From: an uncultured Holdemania sp.
GTDB taxonomy: Bacteria > Bacillota_I > Bacilli_A > Erysipelotrichales > Erysipelotrichaceae
Reading direction: 5' to 3'
NCBI GenBank assembly: GCA_947037125.1
Contig: CAMQTJ010000008.1
Location: 1-54,666, forward strand
DNA length: 54,666 nt
The translations under genes and the position numbers were made by a program. Of the stretch, positions 17,006 through 26,703 are shown piece by piece; the first letter of the stretch is position 1, and the number at the start of each line of letters is the position of its first letter. The notes beneath the pieces were generated by a model. The model made no database searches. It worked only from the letters and a program-made list of their open reading frames with translations, and was not told where the DNA came from.

Positions 17006-18514
17006 ATGAAATCACGTAAGAATATATTTAATATTTCAATTATTTTTTTATCACAGTTTTTAGCTATTGGATATTCACTTATAAGTAAAAAATTACTCTG
17101 GGAATATTTACCTAACGAATTAGTGGGGATATCATCCTTATTTGAAACAATATTCTTAGCAATAGGATTAATTGATATTGGATTTGTATCATTATTATCA
17201 TTTAATTTGTATAAATCAGTAAATGAAAAAGATGATAAATTAATTTGTGATGAATTATCTTTATTTAAAAAAGTCTTTGACCTGATAGCAATTAGTATTT
17301 GTGTAATTTCTTTGGTTTTATTGCCTTTTTTAACAATAATATTTAAAATATCATATCAAGATATGTCGGTAGTATATGCTATATATATTATCTACTTGTT
17401 TGCGACTTTCACAAAGTTTCAATTTACTCATAAAATATGTTTATTGAATGTTTATCAAAAAGAGTATATTCATAGATTATATTACTTATTTTTTGATTTA
17501 GTTTGTTTTGTAATGAAAATTATATCTATTGTTATTTTTAAAGATTATGTTTACTATATTTTTTCAGTATTTATAACAGGTTATTTAGTTAATTTATTAA
17601 CCGGCTTATATGTAGATAAACATTTAATATACACAAAGCGATTACATAAAGTAACAGTAAAACAACTACTTGAATCTAAGGTAATTGATCAATGTAAAAA
17701 ATATATTTGTAAATCACTTTATGATTTAGTTTTCTTTGCTACGGATAATTTAATAATAGGAGCTATGGTAAGTACGAATGTTATTGGGCTATTAAGTAAC
17801 TATAATATAATTTTTGCAGCGTCTAACATGGTAGTAACACATATTAATACAACATTAAGGAATTACTTAGCTAAAGTTAAATATAATTCAACTGTATCAA
17901 AATATTATCAAGAATATCAACGTGTTAATTTTTTGAATTATATGATATCTTCAATTATAATTATAGGTTTATATTTAATGAGAGACGATTTTATTAGTCT
18001 TTGGTTAGATTCTTCATTCCTATTTGATGAATCAGTTGTGAATTTGATTATATTAATACTAGGATTAAACTTATTACTTAAGCCAATTGAAAGTGTATTT
18101 ATGATTGGTGGTTTTGCTTTTAAAGAAAGATTACCACTTATTATATCTTCTATAACTAATTTGATTTTGTCAATCGTGTTATTGAACCAAATTGGTGTAA
18201 TTGGTATATATATCGCAACATTAATAAGCACAATTATTTTTTGGATAGGAAAGATTTATTATGTAATTAGATATGAATATTTCGAACAAAGGAATAAATT
18301 GTTATTGGGTTTAATTGCATATTTATTAACATTTATGTTTACATTGACAATTTGTGGTATTATTGTAGAAGGAATTATTGTGAATAGTATTTTATTGTTT
18401 TGTATAAAAGCAATATGTATAGGTACAATAGTTATTTTAGTTAATAGTTGTATTTATATTATTTTCAATTATAGAAGTATTTTAGCATATAGTAAAAATG
18501 TAAATACTAGATAA
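17006..18514 (+). CDS. Wzx-like polysaccharide flippase (first)
   Basis: 502 aa, about 12-14 hydrophobic segments, MOP/PST superfamily. It starts with SIIFLSQFLAIGYSLISKKLLWEYL and ends with alternating membrane helices, as in oligosaccharide repeat-unit flippases. It moves undecaprenyl-diphosphate-linked repeat units to the outer face. The SD AAAGGAG precedes the ATG. It is one of two flippases in this locus; the other (33826) belongs to a different branch by appearance, so the locus may export two glycans or be a mosaic. Confidence 0.8.
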   Translation: MKSRKNIFNISIIFLSQFLAIGYSLISKKLLWEYLPNELVGISSLFETIFLAIGLIDIGFVSLLSFNLYKSVNEKDDKLICDELSLFKKVFDLIAISICVISLVLLPFLTIIFKISYQDMSVVYAIYIIYLFATFTKFQFTHKICLLNVYQKEYIHRLYYLFFDLVCFVMKIISIVIFKDYVYYIFSVFITGYLVNLLTGLYVDKHLIYTKRLHKVTVKQLLESKVIDQCKKYICKSLYDLVFFATDNLIIGAMVSTNVIGLLSNYNIIFAASNMVVTHINTTLRNYLAKVKYNSTVSKYYQEYQRVNFLNYMISSIIIIGLYLMRDDFISLWLDSSFLFDESVVNLIILILGLNLLLKPIESVFMIGGFAFKERLPLIISSITNLILSIVLLNQIGVIGIYIATLISTIIFWIGKIYYVIRYEYFEQRNKLLLGLIAYLLTFMFTLTICGIIVEGIIVNSILLFCIKAICIGTIVILVNSCIYIIFNYRSILAYSKNVNTR

Positions 18515-18528
18515 GGATTGGTGATTTT

Positions 18529-19668
18529 ATGTATGTTATAGTGATTTATTCAATGTTTTTTGTACTCACTTTAATATCTTTAACAGATAATAAAGTATCT
18601 GATTTTATCAATAGGCATTCTAAAAAATTATTGTTGTTAGTTTTCATTTTTTTCGGATTTAGATTAAGTATAGGACCAGATTTTGGACCGTATAGAGATA
18701 TGTTTGCTAGAGCAACAGGCGAGTTTAACGAACTTCTAATAAATTCACCTTCAAGAAATCTATTATTTAATGTTTTGCTTAATATTGTTAAGCTATTTAC
18801 AGATAATTTTGGTTATTTTGTATTGGTTTTTAATATGATTTGTTTAAGTATAATGTATTATGTAATGAAAGAATCTGATAATATCATGTTATCAATTATG
18901 ATATTTATTGGTTGTGGTGTATTGGAAGTTTATTATGGTAGTGGAATGCGACAAATGCTTGCGATGGTAATATTTTTTCTGGCTTACTATAAATTTCTAA
19001 AAAATGATCAATATTTAAAATATTTTGGACTAATATTTATTGCTTTTTTATTTCATGACATAGCCATAATTGCAATATTTTTACCATTAATTAAAAAAAT
19101 CAGTAATTCGTTAATGGATAAAAAAGATAATAAAAAAAGAACAATTATGTTATTTGCGTTTTTGATTATATCAATCATTGCAAGCGTATTATTTAATTTG
19201 TTATTGCCATTATTTATAGAAATACTACCTGTTACTGTTGTGTATTATATTAGCGGGGCAGATTTTAGTTTTGTTGGACTATTGCTGCGAATAGTTATGT
19301 TTTTGTTCGTAATAATATTAGCTTATTGTGCAAATGAAAATAAGCTAAGTGATTTTGATAAATTTTCAATATTAGTATGTTATTTTTCATTTCTAGTGTA
19401 CATAATTTTGTGTAATTTTAGTATTATGGCGCGTGTTAGTGATTTCATAGCTATTATAGAAATACTACTTATACCATCATTAGTTATGAAAATAGACAAC
19501 AAGAAAAATGTATTGTTATTTGTATCTGGTTGTTTCATTATAAATTTAGTTTTACTTTATTCTGATATTAATTTTAGAATTAATTATCGTTATCTATCAA
19601 ACGATATAATGGAGTATCCTTATGTAAATGTTTTTCAGTTAGATAAAGCTAAAGATTATTATGAATAA
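18529..19668 (+). CDS. EpsG-family polysaccharide polymerase (Wzy-like, first)
   Basis: 379 aa, about ten membrane segments. EpsG-family features are RLSIGPDFGPYRDMF near residues 45-60 (the usual GxDyxxY motif) and GSGMRQMLAMVIFFLAYYKF (the xRQxxA motif). Joins repeat units at the outer face of the membrane. It follows the flippase by 14 bases; the pair is a Wzx/Wzy unit. A second EpsG-like gene lies at 30663. After it comes a 160-base gap with a candidate internal promoter. Confidence 0.8.
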   Translation: MYVIVIYSMFFVLTLISLTDNKVSDFINRHSKKLLLLVFIFFGFRLSIGPDFGPYRDMFARATGEFNELLINSPSRNLLFNVLLNIVKLFTDNFGYFVLVFNMICLSIMYYVMKESDNIMLSIMIFIGCGVLEVYYGSGMRQMLAMVIFFLAYYKFLKNDQYLKYFGLIFIAFLFHDIAIIAIFLPLIKKISNSLMDKKDNKKRTIMLFAFLIISIIASVLFNLLLPLFIEILPVTVVYYISGADFSFVGLLLRIVMFLFVIILAYCANENKLSDFDKFSILVCYFSFLVYIILCNFSIMARVSDFIAIIEILLIPSLVMKIDNKKNVLLFVSGCFIINLVLLYSDINFRINYRYLSNDIMEYPYVNVFQLDKAKDYYE

Positions 19669-19773
19669 AATACTTTTTAATATTATGAAATAATATTTAG
19701 CTAGTGAATTCACATTATTTGGGATATTTATTTATGATATAAAGAATAAATCATTGTATTTGGTAAAACGTAT

Positions 19774-19802
19774 TTGATTAATGTTGTTAAAAATTATATA
19801 AT
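19774..19802 (+). promoter_or_regulatory. Candidate internal promoter within the capsule locus
   Basis: TTGATT (19774-19779), 17-base spacer, TATAAT (19797-19802), 25 bases before the dehydratase ATG, inside the longest gap of the locus. Confidence 0.45.
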
Positions 19803-19827
19803 AAAAGTAAATAAAGGTGGTAAAATT

Positions 19828-21654
19828 ATGATTGTTTCAATTAGAAAAAGAGCATTATTAATGAGTTTATATGATTTCTTAGCAATTATATTCAGTTATA
19901 TAATTGGTTTAATAATAAGATTCGATTTAGATATAAATGAAGCTATGAAATATAAAAGTGCATTAATATCAGCAGTTGCAATTGCTATTATAATTCATTT
20001 TATAGTTTTTGAAGTATTTAATATAAGAAAAACAGTTTGGAGATACATAAGTGTTGATGAAGCAATTAGGATAGTTTCGGCCGTCTTTGTTGCGAATTTA
20101 TCAACACTATTATTTACTTCAACTTTTTTTGCGTTGGGATTTCCTAGAAGTGTCTATGTAATTGCGGGATTTTTCATTTGTGCATTGATGCTTGGAATTA
20201 GAATTGTTTATCGTTACTTACGATTAAAAAGAAAAATAAATTTGAAATCAGAAAACGCAATAATTATAGGGGCTGGGGATGCAGGAAATATCCTTGCAAA
20301 AGAACTAGCTGTTAACGATCTTTATGATTATCGTGTAGTAGGATTTGTAGATGATGCAATTTATAAAAAGAATCGTACTATTAATGGCTATAATGTTTTA
20401 GGTAACACAGATGATTTAACTAAAATAAAAGAGAAACATAATATTACTATGGCATTTATTGCGATGCCAAGTTCATCTAAACAACAAGTGAAAAATATCA
20501 TAGATAAGTGTAAAAAGATTCAGTTACCTGTTAAAATAATGGGGCTAAATGAAGTTGGTAATATAGATAAAAATGTAATAAGAAATATATCTATCAATGA
20601 TTTATTAGGTAGAGGGCAAATAACTTTAGATAACCATGGAATAAGTGATTATATTAGTGATAAAGTAATTATGGTAACAGGTGGTGGCGGTTCAATTGGA
20701 TCTGAGCTCATTAGACAAATAGTTAAGTTTAAACCAAAAAAGATTGTGTGTTTTGATATTTATGAGAATAATATGTATACCTTACAACAAGAATTATTAA
20801 TAGAGAAAAGAGAAAATAAAATAGATAATAATGTTGAGTTGATTTTCTTAATTGGTTCAGTAAGAGACAAGGTAAGGCTAAATGATGTAATTAGTAAATA
20901 TAAACCTGACGTATTGTTTCATGCAGCAGCACATAAACACGTTCCACTTGTAGAAGATTCGCCATTAGAGGCATTAAAGAATAACGTATTTGGAACTTAT
21001 AATACATTAATGACTTGTATAGAAAATAAAGTTGGCAAGTTTGTACTTATTTCAACCGATAAAGCTGTAAACCCAACTAATGTAATGGGTGCTACTAAAA
21101 GAATGTGTGAACTAATAGTTCAATCACAAAAAGATAATGGAGTAACAAAAATAGGCGCTGTAAGGTTTGGGAATGTGTTAGGTTCTAATGGATCTGTAAT
21201 TCCATTGTTTATGAGTCAAATTAAACATGGTGGACCTGTAAGAGTTACCGATAAAGATATAACAAGATATTTTATGACAATACCTGAAGCTGCAAGACTT
21301 GTTATACAAGCAGGAGCCTATGCAAATAATGGCGATATATTTGTACTTGATATGGGAGAACCTGTCAAGATATTGAAGTTAGCAGAGGATTTAATTTCTT
21401 TATCAGGTTTAAAACCATATGAAGATATAAAAATTGAATTTACAGGTTTAAGGCCTGGAGAAAAAATGTATGAGGAATTATCATTATCTAGTGAAATAAG
21501 ACATAAGACAGAAAATGATTTGATTTTTGTGAATGAACCAATTGAAATGACTAAAGAAATGGTTGATAAGAAATTATTAATGTTGTCTAGTGTTATTTTG
21601 AATAGCAATGAAGTTGAAAATATAAATAATGTTATATTAAATATTATATTATAA
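19828..21654 (+). CDS. Membrane-anchored UDP-GlcNAc 4,6-dehydratase (CapD/PglF/EpsC type)
   Basis: 608 aa from ATG 19828, chosen for AAAGGTGG upstream; a TTG 18 codons earlier lacks an SD. Four N-terminal membrane helices (to ~130), a CoA-binding-like Rossmann domain (IIGAGDAGNILAKEL), then an extended SDR catalytic domain: TGGGGSIGSELIRQ, HAAAHKHVPLVE, STDKAVNPTNVMGATKR (the Tyr of YxxxK is replaced by Met, as usual in this family). Converts UDP-GlcNAc to UDP-2-acetamido-4-keto-6-deoxyglucose, the precursor of QuiNAc, FucNAc or diNAcBac. With the next two genes it makes the initiating sugar and transfers it. Confidence 0.9.
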   Translation: MIVSIRKRALLMSLYDFLAIIFSYIIGLIIRFDLDINEAMKYKSALISAVAIAIIIHFIVFEVFNIRKTVWRYISVDEAIRIVSAVFVANLSTLLFTSTFFALGFPRSVYVIAGFFICALMLGIRIVYRYLRLKRKINLKSENAIIIGAGDAGNILAKELAVNDLYDYRVVGFVDDAIYKKNRTINGYNVLGNTDDLTKIKEKHNITMAFIAMPSSSKQQVKNIIDKCKKIQLPVKIMGLNEVGNIDKNVIRNISINDLLGRGQITLDNHGISDYISDKVIMVTGGGGSIGSELIRQIVKFKPKKIVCFDIYENNMYTLQQELLIEKRENKIDNNVELIFLIGSVRDKVRLNDVISKYKPDVLFHAAAHKHVPLVEDSPLEALKNNVFGTYNTLMTCIENKVGKFVLISTDKAVNPTNVMGATKRMCELIVQSQKDNGVTKIGAVRFGNVLGSNGSVIPLFMSQIKHGGPVRVTDKDITRYFMTIPEAARLVIQAGAYANNGDIFVLDMGEPVKILKLAEDLISLSGLKPYEDIKIEFTGLRPGEKMYEELSLSSEIRHKTENDLIFVNEPIEMTKEMVDKKLLMLSSVILNSNEVENINNVILNIIL

Positions 21655-21677
21655 AAAGTTTTGAAAGGGATATATAT

Positions 21678-22283
21678 ATGTATAGAAAATATATTAAGAA
21701 AGTTATCGATTTTATGATAGCGTTAATAGGATTTGTTGTTTTATTACCAGTTTTTATTATAATAACAATTATAATAAAAACCGAAAGCAAAGGTCCAGTT
21801 CTATTTAGTCAAAAAAGAGTCGGGAAAAACAAAAAATGTTTTATGATACTAAAGTTTAGGACTATGAAAATTGATGCTCCGAAAGACTGCCCAACACACT
21901 TATTACAAAATCCAGATTACTATATAACAAGAGTTGGTAAGGTATTAAGGAAAACTAGTCTAGATGAGTTACCGCAAATAATAAATATAATCAAAGGGGA
22001 CATGAGTATTGTCGGACCAAGACCATCACTATATAATCAATATGATTTAATCGAACTAAGAGATAAGTATAATGCTAATGATATTAAACCTGGGCTAACG
22101 GGATGGGCTCAAATAAATGGTCGTGACGAATTAAATACAGAAGTTAAAGCGAAATTAGATGGTGAGTATGTTGAAAAGCAAGGATTTTTGTTTGATTCAA
22201 TGTGCTTTTTAAAAACATTTACATATGTTTGTAAAAGTAACGGAGTATTAGAAGGCAAAAAAAATGAAGATGGTGGTGAATAG
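21678..22283 (+). CDS. Initiating phosphoglycosyl transferase (PglC-like sugar transferase)
   Basis: 201 aa, monotopic PGT. One N-terminal hydrophobic re-entrant helix (DFMIALIGFVVLLPVFIIIT), then RVGKNKKCFMILKFRTM, the catalytic Asp-Glu dyad in TSLDELPQ (D96, E97), KGDMSIVGPRP and KPGLTGWAQINGRD, all hallmarks of the family. It transfers a sugar-1-phosphate from UDP-sugar to undecaprenyl phosphate, starting the repeat unit. The size corresponds to the minimal PglC/EpsL catalytic core. It is next to the 4,6-dehydratase, which suggests a 6-deoxy-HexNAc first sugar. AAAGGGAT precedes the ATG. Confidence 0.92.
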   Translation: MYRKYIKKVIDFMIALIGFVVLLPVFIIITIIIKTESKGPVLFSQKRVGKNKKCFMILKFRTMKIDAPKDCPTHLLQNPDYYITRVGKVLRKTSLDELPQIINIIKGDMSIVGPRPSLYNQYDLIELRDKYNANDIKPGLTGWAQINGRDELNTEVKAKLDGEYVEKQGFLFDSMCFLKTFTYVCKSNGVLEGKKNEDGGE

Positions 22284-22284
22284 T

Positions 22285-23046
22285 ATGTTGTTAATAACTG
22301 GTGCTAGTTATAAATATGATGGGTTATTTATAACGTTATTGGATAAAAATAATTGTTTAGGAAAAATAAAAAGTTTAGTAAGAACTGCTTCCAATACTGA
22401 TATTTTAGATATCACTAATTTATTTATTGAAAAAATAAATGTAGGATTAACCAATAGATCTACTTTAGAAAATGTGTTCGAGGGAGTTGAATTGCTTTTG
22501 CGTTTTGCTGGAATTTATTGGTTCACAAATATTATATGTGAAGTAATACAAAGTATAATAAATATTATTAAGGATCATGCGTCTGATATTTGTGCAAAAT
22601 GTAGAAATTCTGTAGAAGAATATAAGGGATTTAAAAGTGGAATTAGTGAGTTAGCAAAGAATAGCAATTGCAAATATATCACACACATACATACTAAGAT
22701 GTGTGGTAATAGAACAGACATAAATATTTGTAAGTGCATAATGATGGTGGAAAAATTAAATGTTAATTCAATTTTGTATGATGGTAAATATTATTTATCA
22801 TCAATATATTTTAAAAAGTTTAGTATATCGTACTATAAATTTTTTCTTAAATCTATAATTTCGAGAAAATCAGAATATATTATATCAGTAAAAATAATAG
22901 AATATATGGAAAGAGTTCAAAGGTTGCTCAATAAGATTAATTTTAATCACGAAGTAGCATCAAAAGATTTTAAATTTAACCAATGTCAATTTAGTGATGG
23001 CGTTAGGGAAAACCTTTTTGAGTATATCAAGTTGGATAAAAAATGA
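22285..23046 (+). CDS. Divergent NAD-dependent epimerase/reductase-like protein
   Basis: 253 aa from ATG 22285, one base after the preceding stop. The first ~75 residues follow the extended SDR layout: MLLITGASYKYDG in place of GxTGxxG, then SLVRTASNTDIL, LENVFEGVELLLRFAGI like the usual kGvDvVvHlAG. The glycine-rich loop is broken (ASYKYDG), the YxxxK catalytic pair is not visible and the protein is short. It may be an inactive relative of the WbpV-type 4-keto reductase expected beside a 4,6-dehydratase and PGT, or a strongly altered enzyme. The C-terminal half resembles the SDR substrate domain only weakly. Confidence 0.6.
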   Translation: MLLITGASYKYDGLFITLLDKNNCLGKIKSLVRTASNTDILDITNLFIEKINVGLTNRSTLENVFEGVELLLRFAGIYWFTNIICEVIQSIINIIKDHASDICAKCRNSVEEYKGFKSGISELAKNSNCKYITHIHTKMCGNRTDINICKCIMMVEKLNVNSILYDGKYYLSSIYFKKFSISYYKFFLKSIISRKSEYIISVKIIEYMERVQRLLNKINFNHEVASKDFKFNQCQFSDGVRENLFEYIKLDKK

Positions 23047-24236
23047 ATATTCTAGTCGTTTGTCAATATTATTCACCAGAACCATTTAGAATTATAGATA
23101 TTTGCCAAGAACTTGTATTAAGAGGAAACACGGTTACAGTATTAACGGGACTTCCAAATTATCCAGAAGGAAAAGTATTATCTGATTATAAATTTTGTAA
23201 AAAAAGACTTGAAATAATTGAGGGTGTTAAAGTAGTTAGATGTTTCGAGATAGGTAGAGGAAGTGGGAAAATTAGGTTAGCATTAAATTATGTAAGTTTT
23301 GCTTTATCTGGGTCAATTAAGGCTTTGTATTTGAAAGAAAATTTTGATGTAGTATTCGTTAATCAACTTTCACCAGTATTAATGGCTTTGCCAGCGATTA
23401 TATATAAGAAAAAAAACAATGTTAAGTTAGTTTTATATTGCTTGGATTTGTGGCCTGATAGTCTAAGTGTAGTAGGTATAAAAGATGGTGTAATATATAA
23501 CTTATTCAATATATTATCTAAGTATATTTATCGTAGTTCTGATACTATATTGACTTCTTCATCGCAGTTTAATGACTACCTATCTACAAAGTTTAGTATC
23601 AATAGCAATAAGATAAAATATTTACCTCAATATGCAGAAGATATATTTACAGTTCAAAAAAAAGTTAAAAAATATAATGATGACAGCATTTTTAATTTGA
23701 CATTTGCAGGAAATATAGGTGAAGCACAATCTGTTTCAATAATTGTTGAGGCTGCAAATTTATTTAGGAATAATAAAAAAATATTCTTTAATATTTATGG
23801 AGATGGAAGTTGCTATGAAAAATGTGTTGAACAAACAAAAAAATTGGGACTAAAGAATATTAAATTTTATGGGCGATTAGATGTTAGTGAAATGCCTCTA
23901 ATATATTCTAATGCTGACGCAATGTTAGTAACACTAAATAATGATGAAGGTATTATTAAAACATTACCAGGAAAAGTACAGTCATATATGGCGGCAGCTA
24001 AACCAATAATTTCAGCGGCAAGTGGTATTACTTTGGAAGTGATTAAATTATCTAAATCTGGTTTATATTGTGAATCAGGCGATGTGGAGACACTGGCTAT
24101 TTTAATTGAAAAAATGTATAAAGAACAAGATAAAATTCTTGAGTATAGTAAAAATTCATTTCAATATTATAATGAAAACTTTAGTAGAAAAAAATTTTTA
24201 ACGAAACTAATAGACTGTTTAAATGAAAAAGGTTAA
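23043..24236 (+). CDS. Glycosyltransferase family 4, WbuB-like
   Basis: 397 aa, overlapping the previous gene by four bases (ATGA). GT-B enzyme with the WbuB pattern: NILVVCQYYSPEPFRIIDIC, VTVLTGLPNYPEGKV, LYCLDLWPDSL, and the donor-side FYGRLDVSEMPLIYSNADAM and PGKVQSYMAAAKPIIS. WbuB is an L-FucNAc transferase in E. coli O26, and capEFG for UDP-L-FucNAc are in this locus, so this is the best candidate for adding L-FucNAc. The substrate is inferred from that combination. Confidence 0.85.
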   Translation: MNILVVCQYYSPEPFRIIDICQELVLRGNTVTVLTGLPNYPEGKVLSDYKFCKKRLEIIEGVKVVRCFEIGRGSGKIRLALNYVSFALSGSIKALYLKENFDVVFVNQLSPVLMALPAIIYKKKNNVKLVLYCLDLWPDSLSVVGIKDGVIYNLFNILSKYIYRSSDTILTSSSQFNDYLSTKFSINSNKIKYLPQYAEDIFTVQKKVKKYNDDSIFNLTFAGNIGEAQSVSIIVEAANLFRNNKKIFFNIYGDGSCYEKCVEQTKKLGLKNIKFYGRLDVSEMPLIYSNADAMLVTLNNDEGIIKTLPGKVQSYMAAAKPIISAASGITLEVIKLSKSGLYCESGDVETLAILIEKMYKEQDKILEYSKNSFQYYNENFSRKKFLTKLIDCLNEKG

Positions 24237-24289
24237 GATTATTTGGAAAATACTATTTATCTAGAGTTTATAAAGAAAGAGGTTATTTT

Positions 24290-25360
24290 GTGAAAGTTGT
24301 ATTAATATCTCCGGCCCCACCACCATATGGCGGAATCGCTAATTGGACAAGAATGATTTTAAGATACAATAAAGAAAATGATAACGAATTAGATTTAATA
24401 AACATTAACATTGCACCAAAAACTCGAAGTACAGAAGGAAGAACGTTATATGAAAGAATATTTGGTGGTGGAATTGAAATGATTTATCATCTTAAAAAGT
24501 TGAATATTATAGCGAAAAAAGAAAAATTAGAAGCAATTCATTTAACAACTAGCGGGCAGTTTGCAATAATAAGGGATATACTATTATTGTCATTAGCTAA
24601 GTATAAAGGGATAAAAACAATATATCATATTCGTTTTGGGAGAGTTTCAGAAATATACAAAATGAACACAATTGAATGGAAATTACTTCAAAAAGCAGTT
24701 GCACTATCTAATGTAACAATATCATTAGACAGTAAGACTTATTCAGTTTTAAACAGCAAATTTATAGATGGTAAAATAGTCCATTTAGCAAATCCTATAG
24801 ACATTGAACAATTACCAAAAATTAGTTATAAAAAACGAAAGCAAGTTGTTTTCGTAGGGTGGGTAATAAAAACAAAAGGAATAGAAGAGTTAATACGTGC
24901 GTGGAATGAAATAGGAGCTGATTATGATGGATATACATTGTTAATTATTGGTCCTGCTGAAGAGCAGTACAAGAAGAAAATTCAAAATATGTGTAAACTA
25001 GACAGTATTGTATTTTCAGGCGAAAAAAATCATGAAGATACGATAAAAGAAATTGCTGAGTCTGAAATACTTGTTTTACCAAGTTACACAGAAGGCTTTC
25101 CAAATGTGATAATTGAGTCAATGGCACTTAATACTCCAGTGATTGGAACTGATGTTGGTGCAATAGCTGATATTTTGAGCTTAGATTGTGGGATAGTAAT
25201 TGAACCAAGAAATACAAAAGATTTAATTAATTCGTTGCGTAAGTTGCTAAATAATGAAGTTTTGAGGGACGATATAGCGAAAAATGCTTCTAGAAAATTA
25301 ATAAGTAATTATTCTTTAGAAGTCATTTACAAAAAATATAAAGAAATATGGGTTAAATGA
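24290..25360 (+). CDS. Glycosyltransferase family 4
   Basis: 356 aa with a GTG start supported by AAAGAGG. It opens with PPPYGGIANWTRMIL, the glycine-rich GGI acceptor loop of GT4 enzymes. The C-terminal donor domain has VFVGWVIKTKGIEELIRAW and the EX7E region PSYTEGFPNVIIESMALNTP. A retaining cytosolic transferase that adds one sugar of the repeat unit. Specificity unknown. Confidence 0.87.
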   Translation: MKVVLISPAPPPYGGIANWTRMILRYNKENDNELDLININIAPKTRSTEGRTLYERIFGGGIEMIYHLKKLNIIAKKEKLEAIHLTTSGQFAIIRDILLLSLAKYKGIKTIYHIRFGRVSEIYKMNTIEWKLLQKAVALSNVTISLDSKTYSVLNSKFIDGKIVHLANPIDIEQLPKISYKKRKQVVFVGWVIKTKGIEELIRAWNEIGADYDGYTLLIIGPAEEQYKKKIQNMCKLDSIVFSGEKNHEDTIKEIAESEILVLPSYTEGFPNVIIESMALNTPVIGTDVGAIADILSLDCGIVIEPRNTKDLINSLRKLLNNEVLRDDIAKNASRKLISNYSLEVIYKKYKEIWVK

Positions 25361-25391
25361 ATAACTTATGATGAAATTGGAGGAATAAATA

Positions 25392-26702
25392 ATGGATTTA
25401 TATAATAAAATTTTAAAAGGTGAAGAAAAAATATCTTTAATTGGACTAGGTTATGTTGGAATGCCAATTGCAGTTGCATTCGCTAAAAAAGTAAAAGTAG
25501 TAGGGTTCGATCTTAATAAACAAAAAATCGAACTATATAAGCTAGGAATTGATCCTACAAAAGAGGTAGGTAATAATGTAATAGCTAGTTCAAAAGTAGA
25601 ATTCACTAGTGATGAAAAAAAATTGAAAGATGCAAAATTTCACATTGTAGCAGTTCCAACACCTGTAAATTCAGATCACACACCTGATTTAACGCCTGTG
25701 GAAGAAGCTAGTAAAATCTTAGGTAGAAACTTAACAAAAGATTCTATTGTTGTATTTGAAAGTACAGTATATCCTGGAGTTACAGAAGATATTTGTGTTC
25801 CTATATTGGAAAAAGAGAGTGGGATGAAGTGTGGTGTTGATTTTAAAGTAGGGTATTCTCCGGAAAGAATAAATCCTGGCGATAAAATACATACATTAGA
25901 GAAAATTGTAAAAATTGTGGCAGGTATGGATGGAGAAACATTAGATAATATTGCAAAAGTTTATGAACTAGTGGTAGAAGCAGGGGTTTATAAAGCTGAA
26001 AGTATAAAAGTAGCGGAGGCTGCAAAAGTAATCGAAAATAGCCAAAGAGATATAAATATTGCTTTCATGAATGAATTAGCTATAATATTCAATAAAATGA
26101 ATATAGATACCAAAGCAGTTTTGAAAGCGGCTGGAACTAAATGGAATTTTTTAAACTTTTCTCCAGGGCTTGTGGGAGGTCATTGTATTGGTGTTGATCC
26201 ATATTACTTAACTTATAAAGCAGCACAATTGGGATATGATAGTAAGATAATTTTAAGTGGAAGAAGAATAAATGATGACATGGGGAAATATGTTGTTGAT
26301 TCTTTGATTAAATATTTAATAAAGGCCGATATTAACGTTAAAGATGCAAAAGTTGGCATACTAGGTTTTACGTTCAAAGAAAACTGTCCAGATACAAGAA
26401 ACACAAGAGTGATAGATATTGTCAATGAATTGAAAGAATATAACATCATTCCTCTGATTGTTGATCCTATTGCTGATAAAGAAGAAGGAAAAACGCATTA
26501 CGATGTAGATTTTGTAGATTTTAGTTTACTAAAAAATTTGGATGCAGTTATAATTGCGGTGGCTCATTCTGAATTTTTATCACTAAGATTATCCGATATT
26601 GATAGTTTATATGGGAGTCAACGAAAAGTTTTACTTGATATAAAAGGAATTTTAGATAGAAATGAATATGAAGGTGCAGGATATGCATATTGGAGGTTAT
26701 AA
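25392..26702 (+). CDS. tviB: UDP-N-acetylhexosamine 6-dehydrogenase (TviB/WbpO type)
   Basis: 436 aa. UDP-sugar dehydrogenase that oxidises UDP-GlcNAc or UDP-GalNAc to the uronic acid with two NAD+. Motifs: ISLIGLGYVGMPIAVAFAKK (NAD fold), VAVPTPVN, ESTVYPGVTE, SPERINPGD, catalytic Cys265 in GGHCIGVDPYYL, and the C-terminal UDP-binding region with FKENCPDTRNT. The overall pattern is of TviB/WbpO rather than UDP-glucose dehydrogenase. Directly followed by the TviC/WbpP-like epimerase, as in Vi-antigen and P. aeruginosa O6 loci. Predicts GalNAcA/GlcNAcA, an acidic sugar, in the polymer. Confidence 0.88.
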   Translation: MDLYNKILKGEEKISLIGLGYVGMPIAVAFAKKVKVVGFDLNKQKIELYKLGIDPTKEVGNNVIASSKVEFTSDEKKLKDAKFHIVAVPTPVNSDHTPDLTPVEEASKILGRNLTKDSIVVFESTVYPGVTEDICVPILEKESGMKCGVDFKVGYSPERINPGDKIHTLEKIVKIVAGMDGETLDNIAKVYELVVEAGVYKAESIKVAEAAKVIENSQRDINIAFMNELAIIFNKMNIDTKAVLKAAGTKWNFLNFSPGLVGGHCIGVDPYYLTYKAAQLGYDSKIILSGRRINDDMGKYVVDSLIKYLIKADINVKDAKVGILGFTFKENCPDTRNTRVIDIVNELKEYNIIPLIVDPIADKEEGKTHYDVDFVDFSLLKNLDAVIIAVAHSEFLSLRLSDIDSLYGSQRKVLLDIKGILDRNEYEGAGYAYWRL

Positions 26703-26703
26703 A

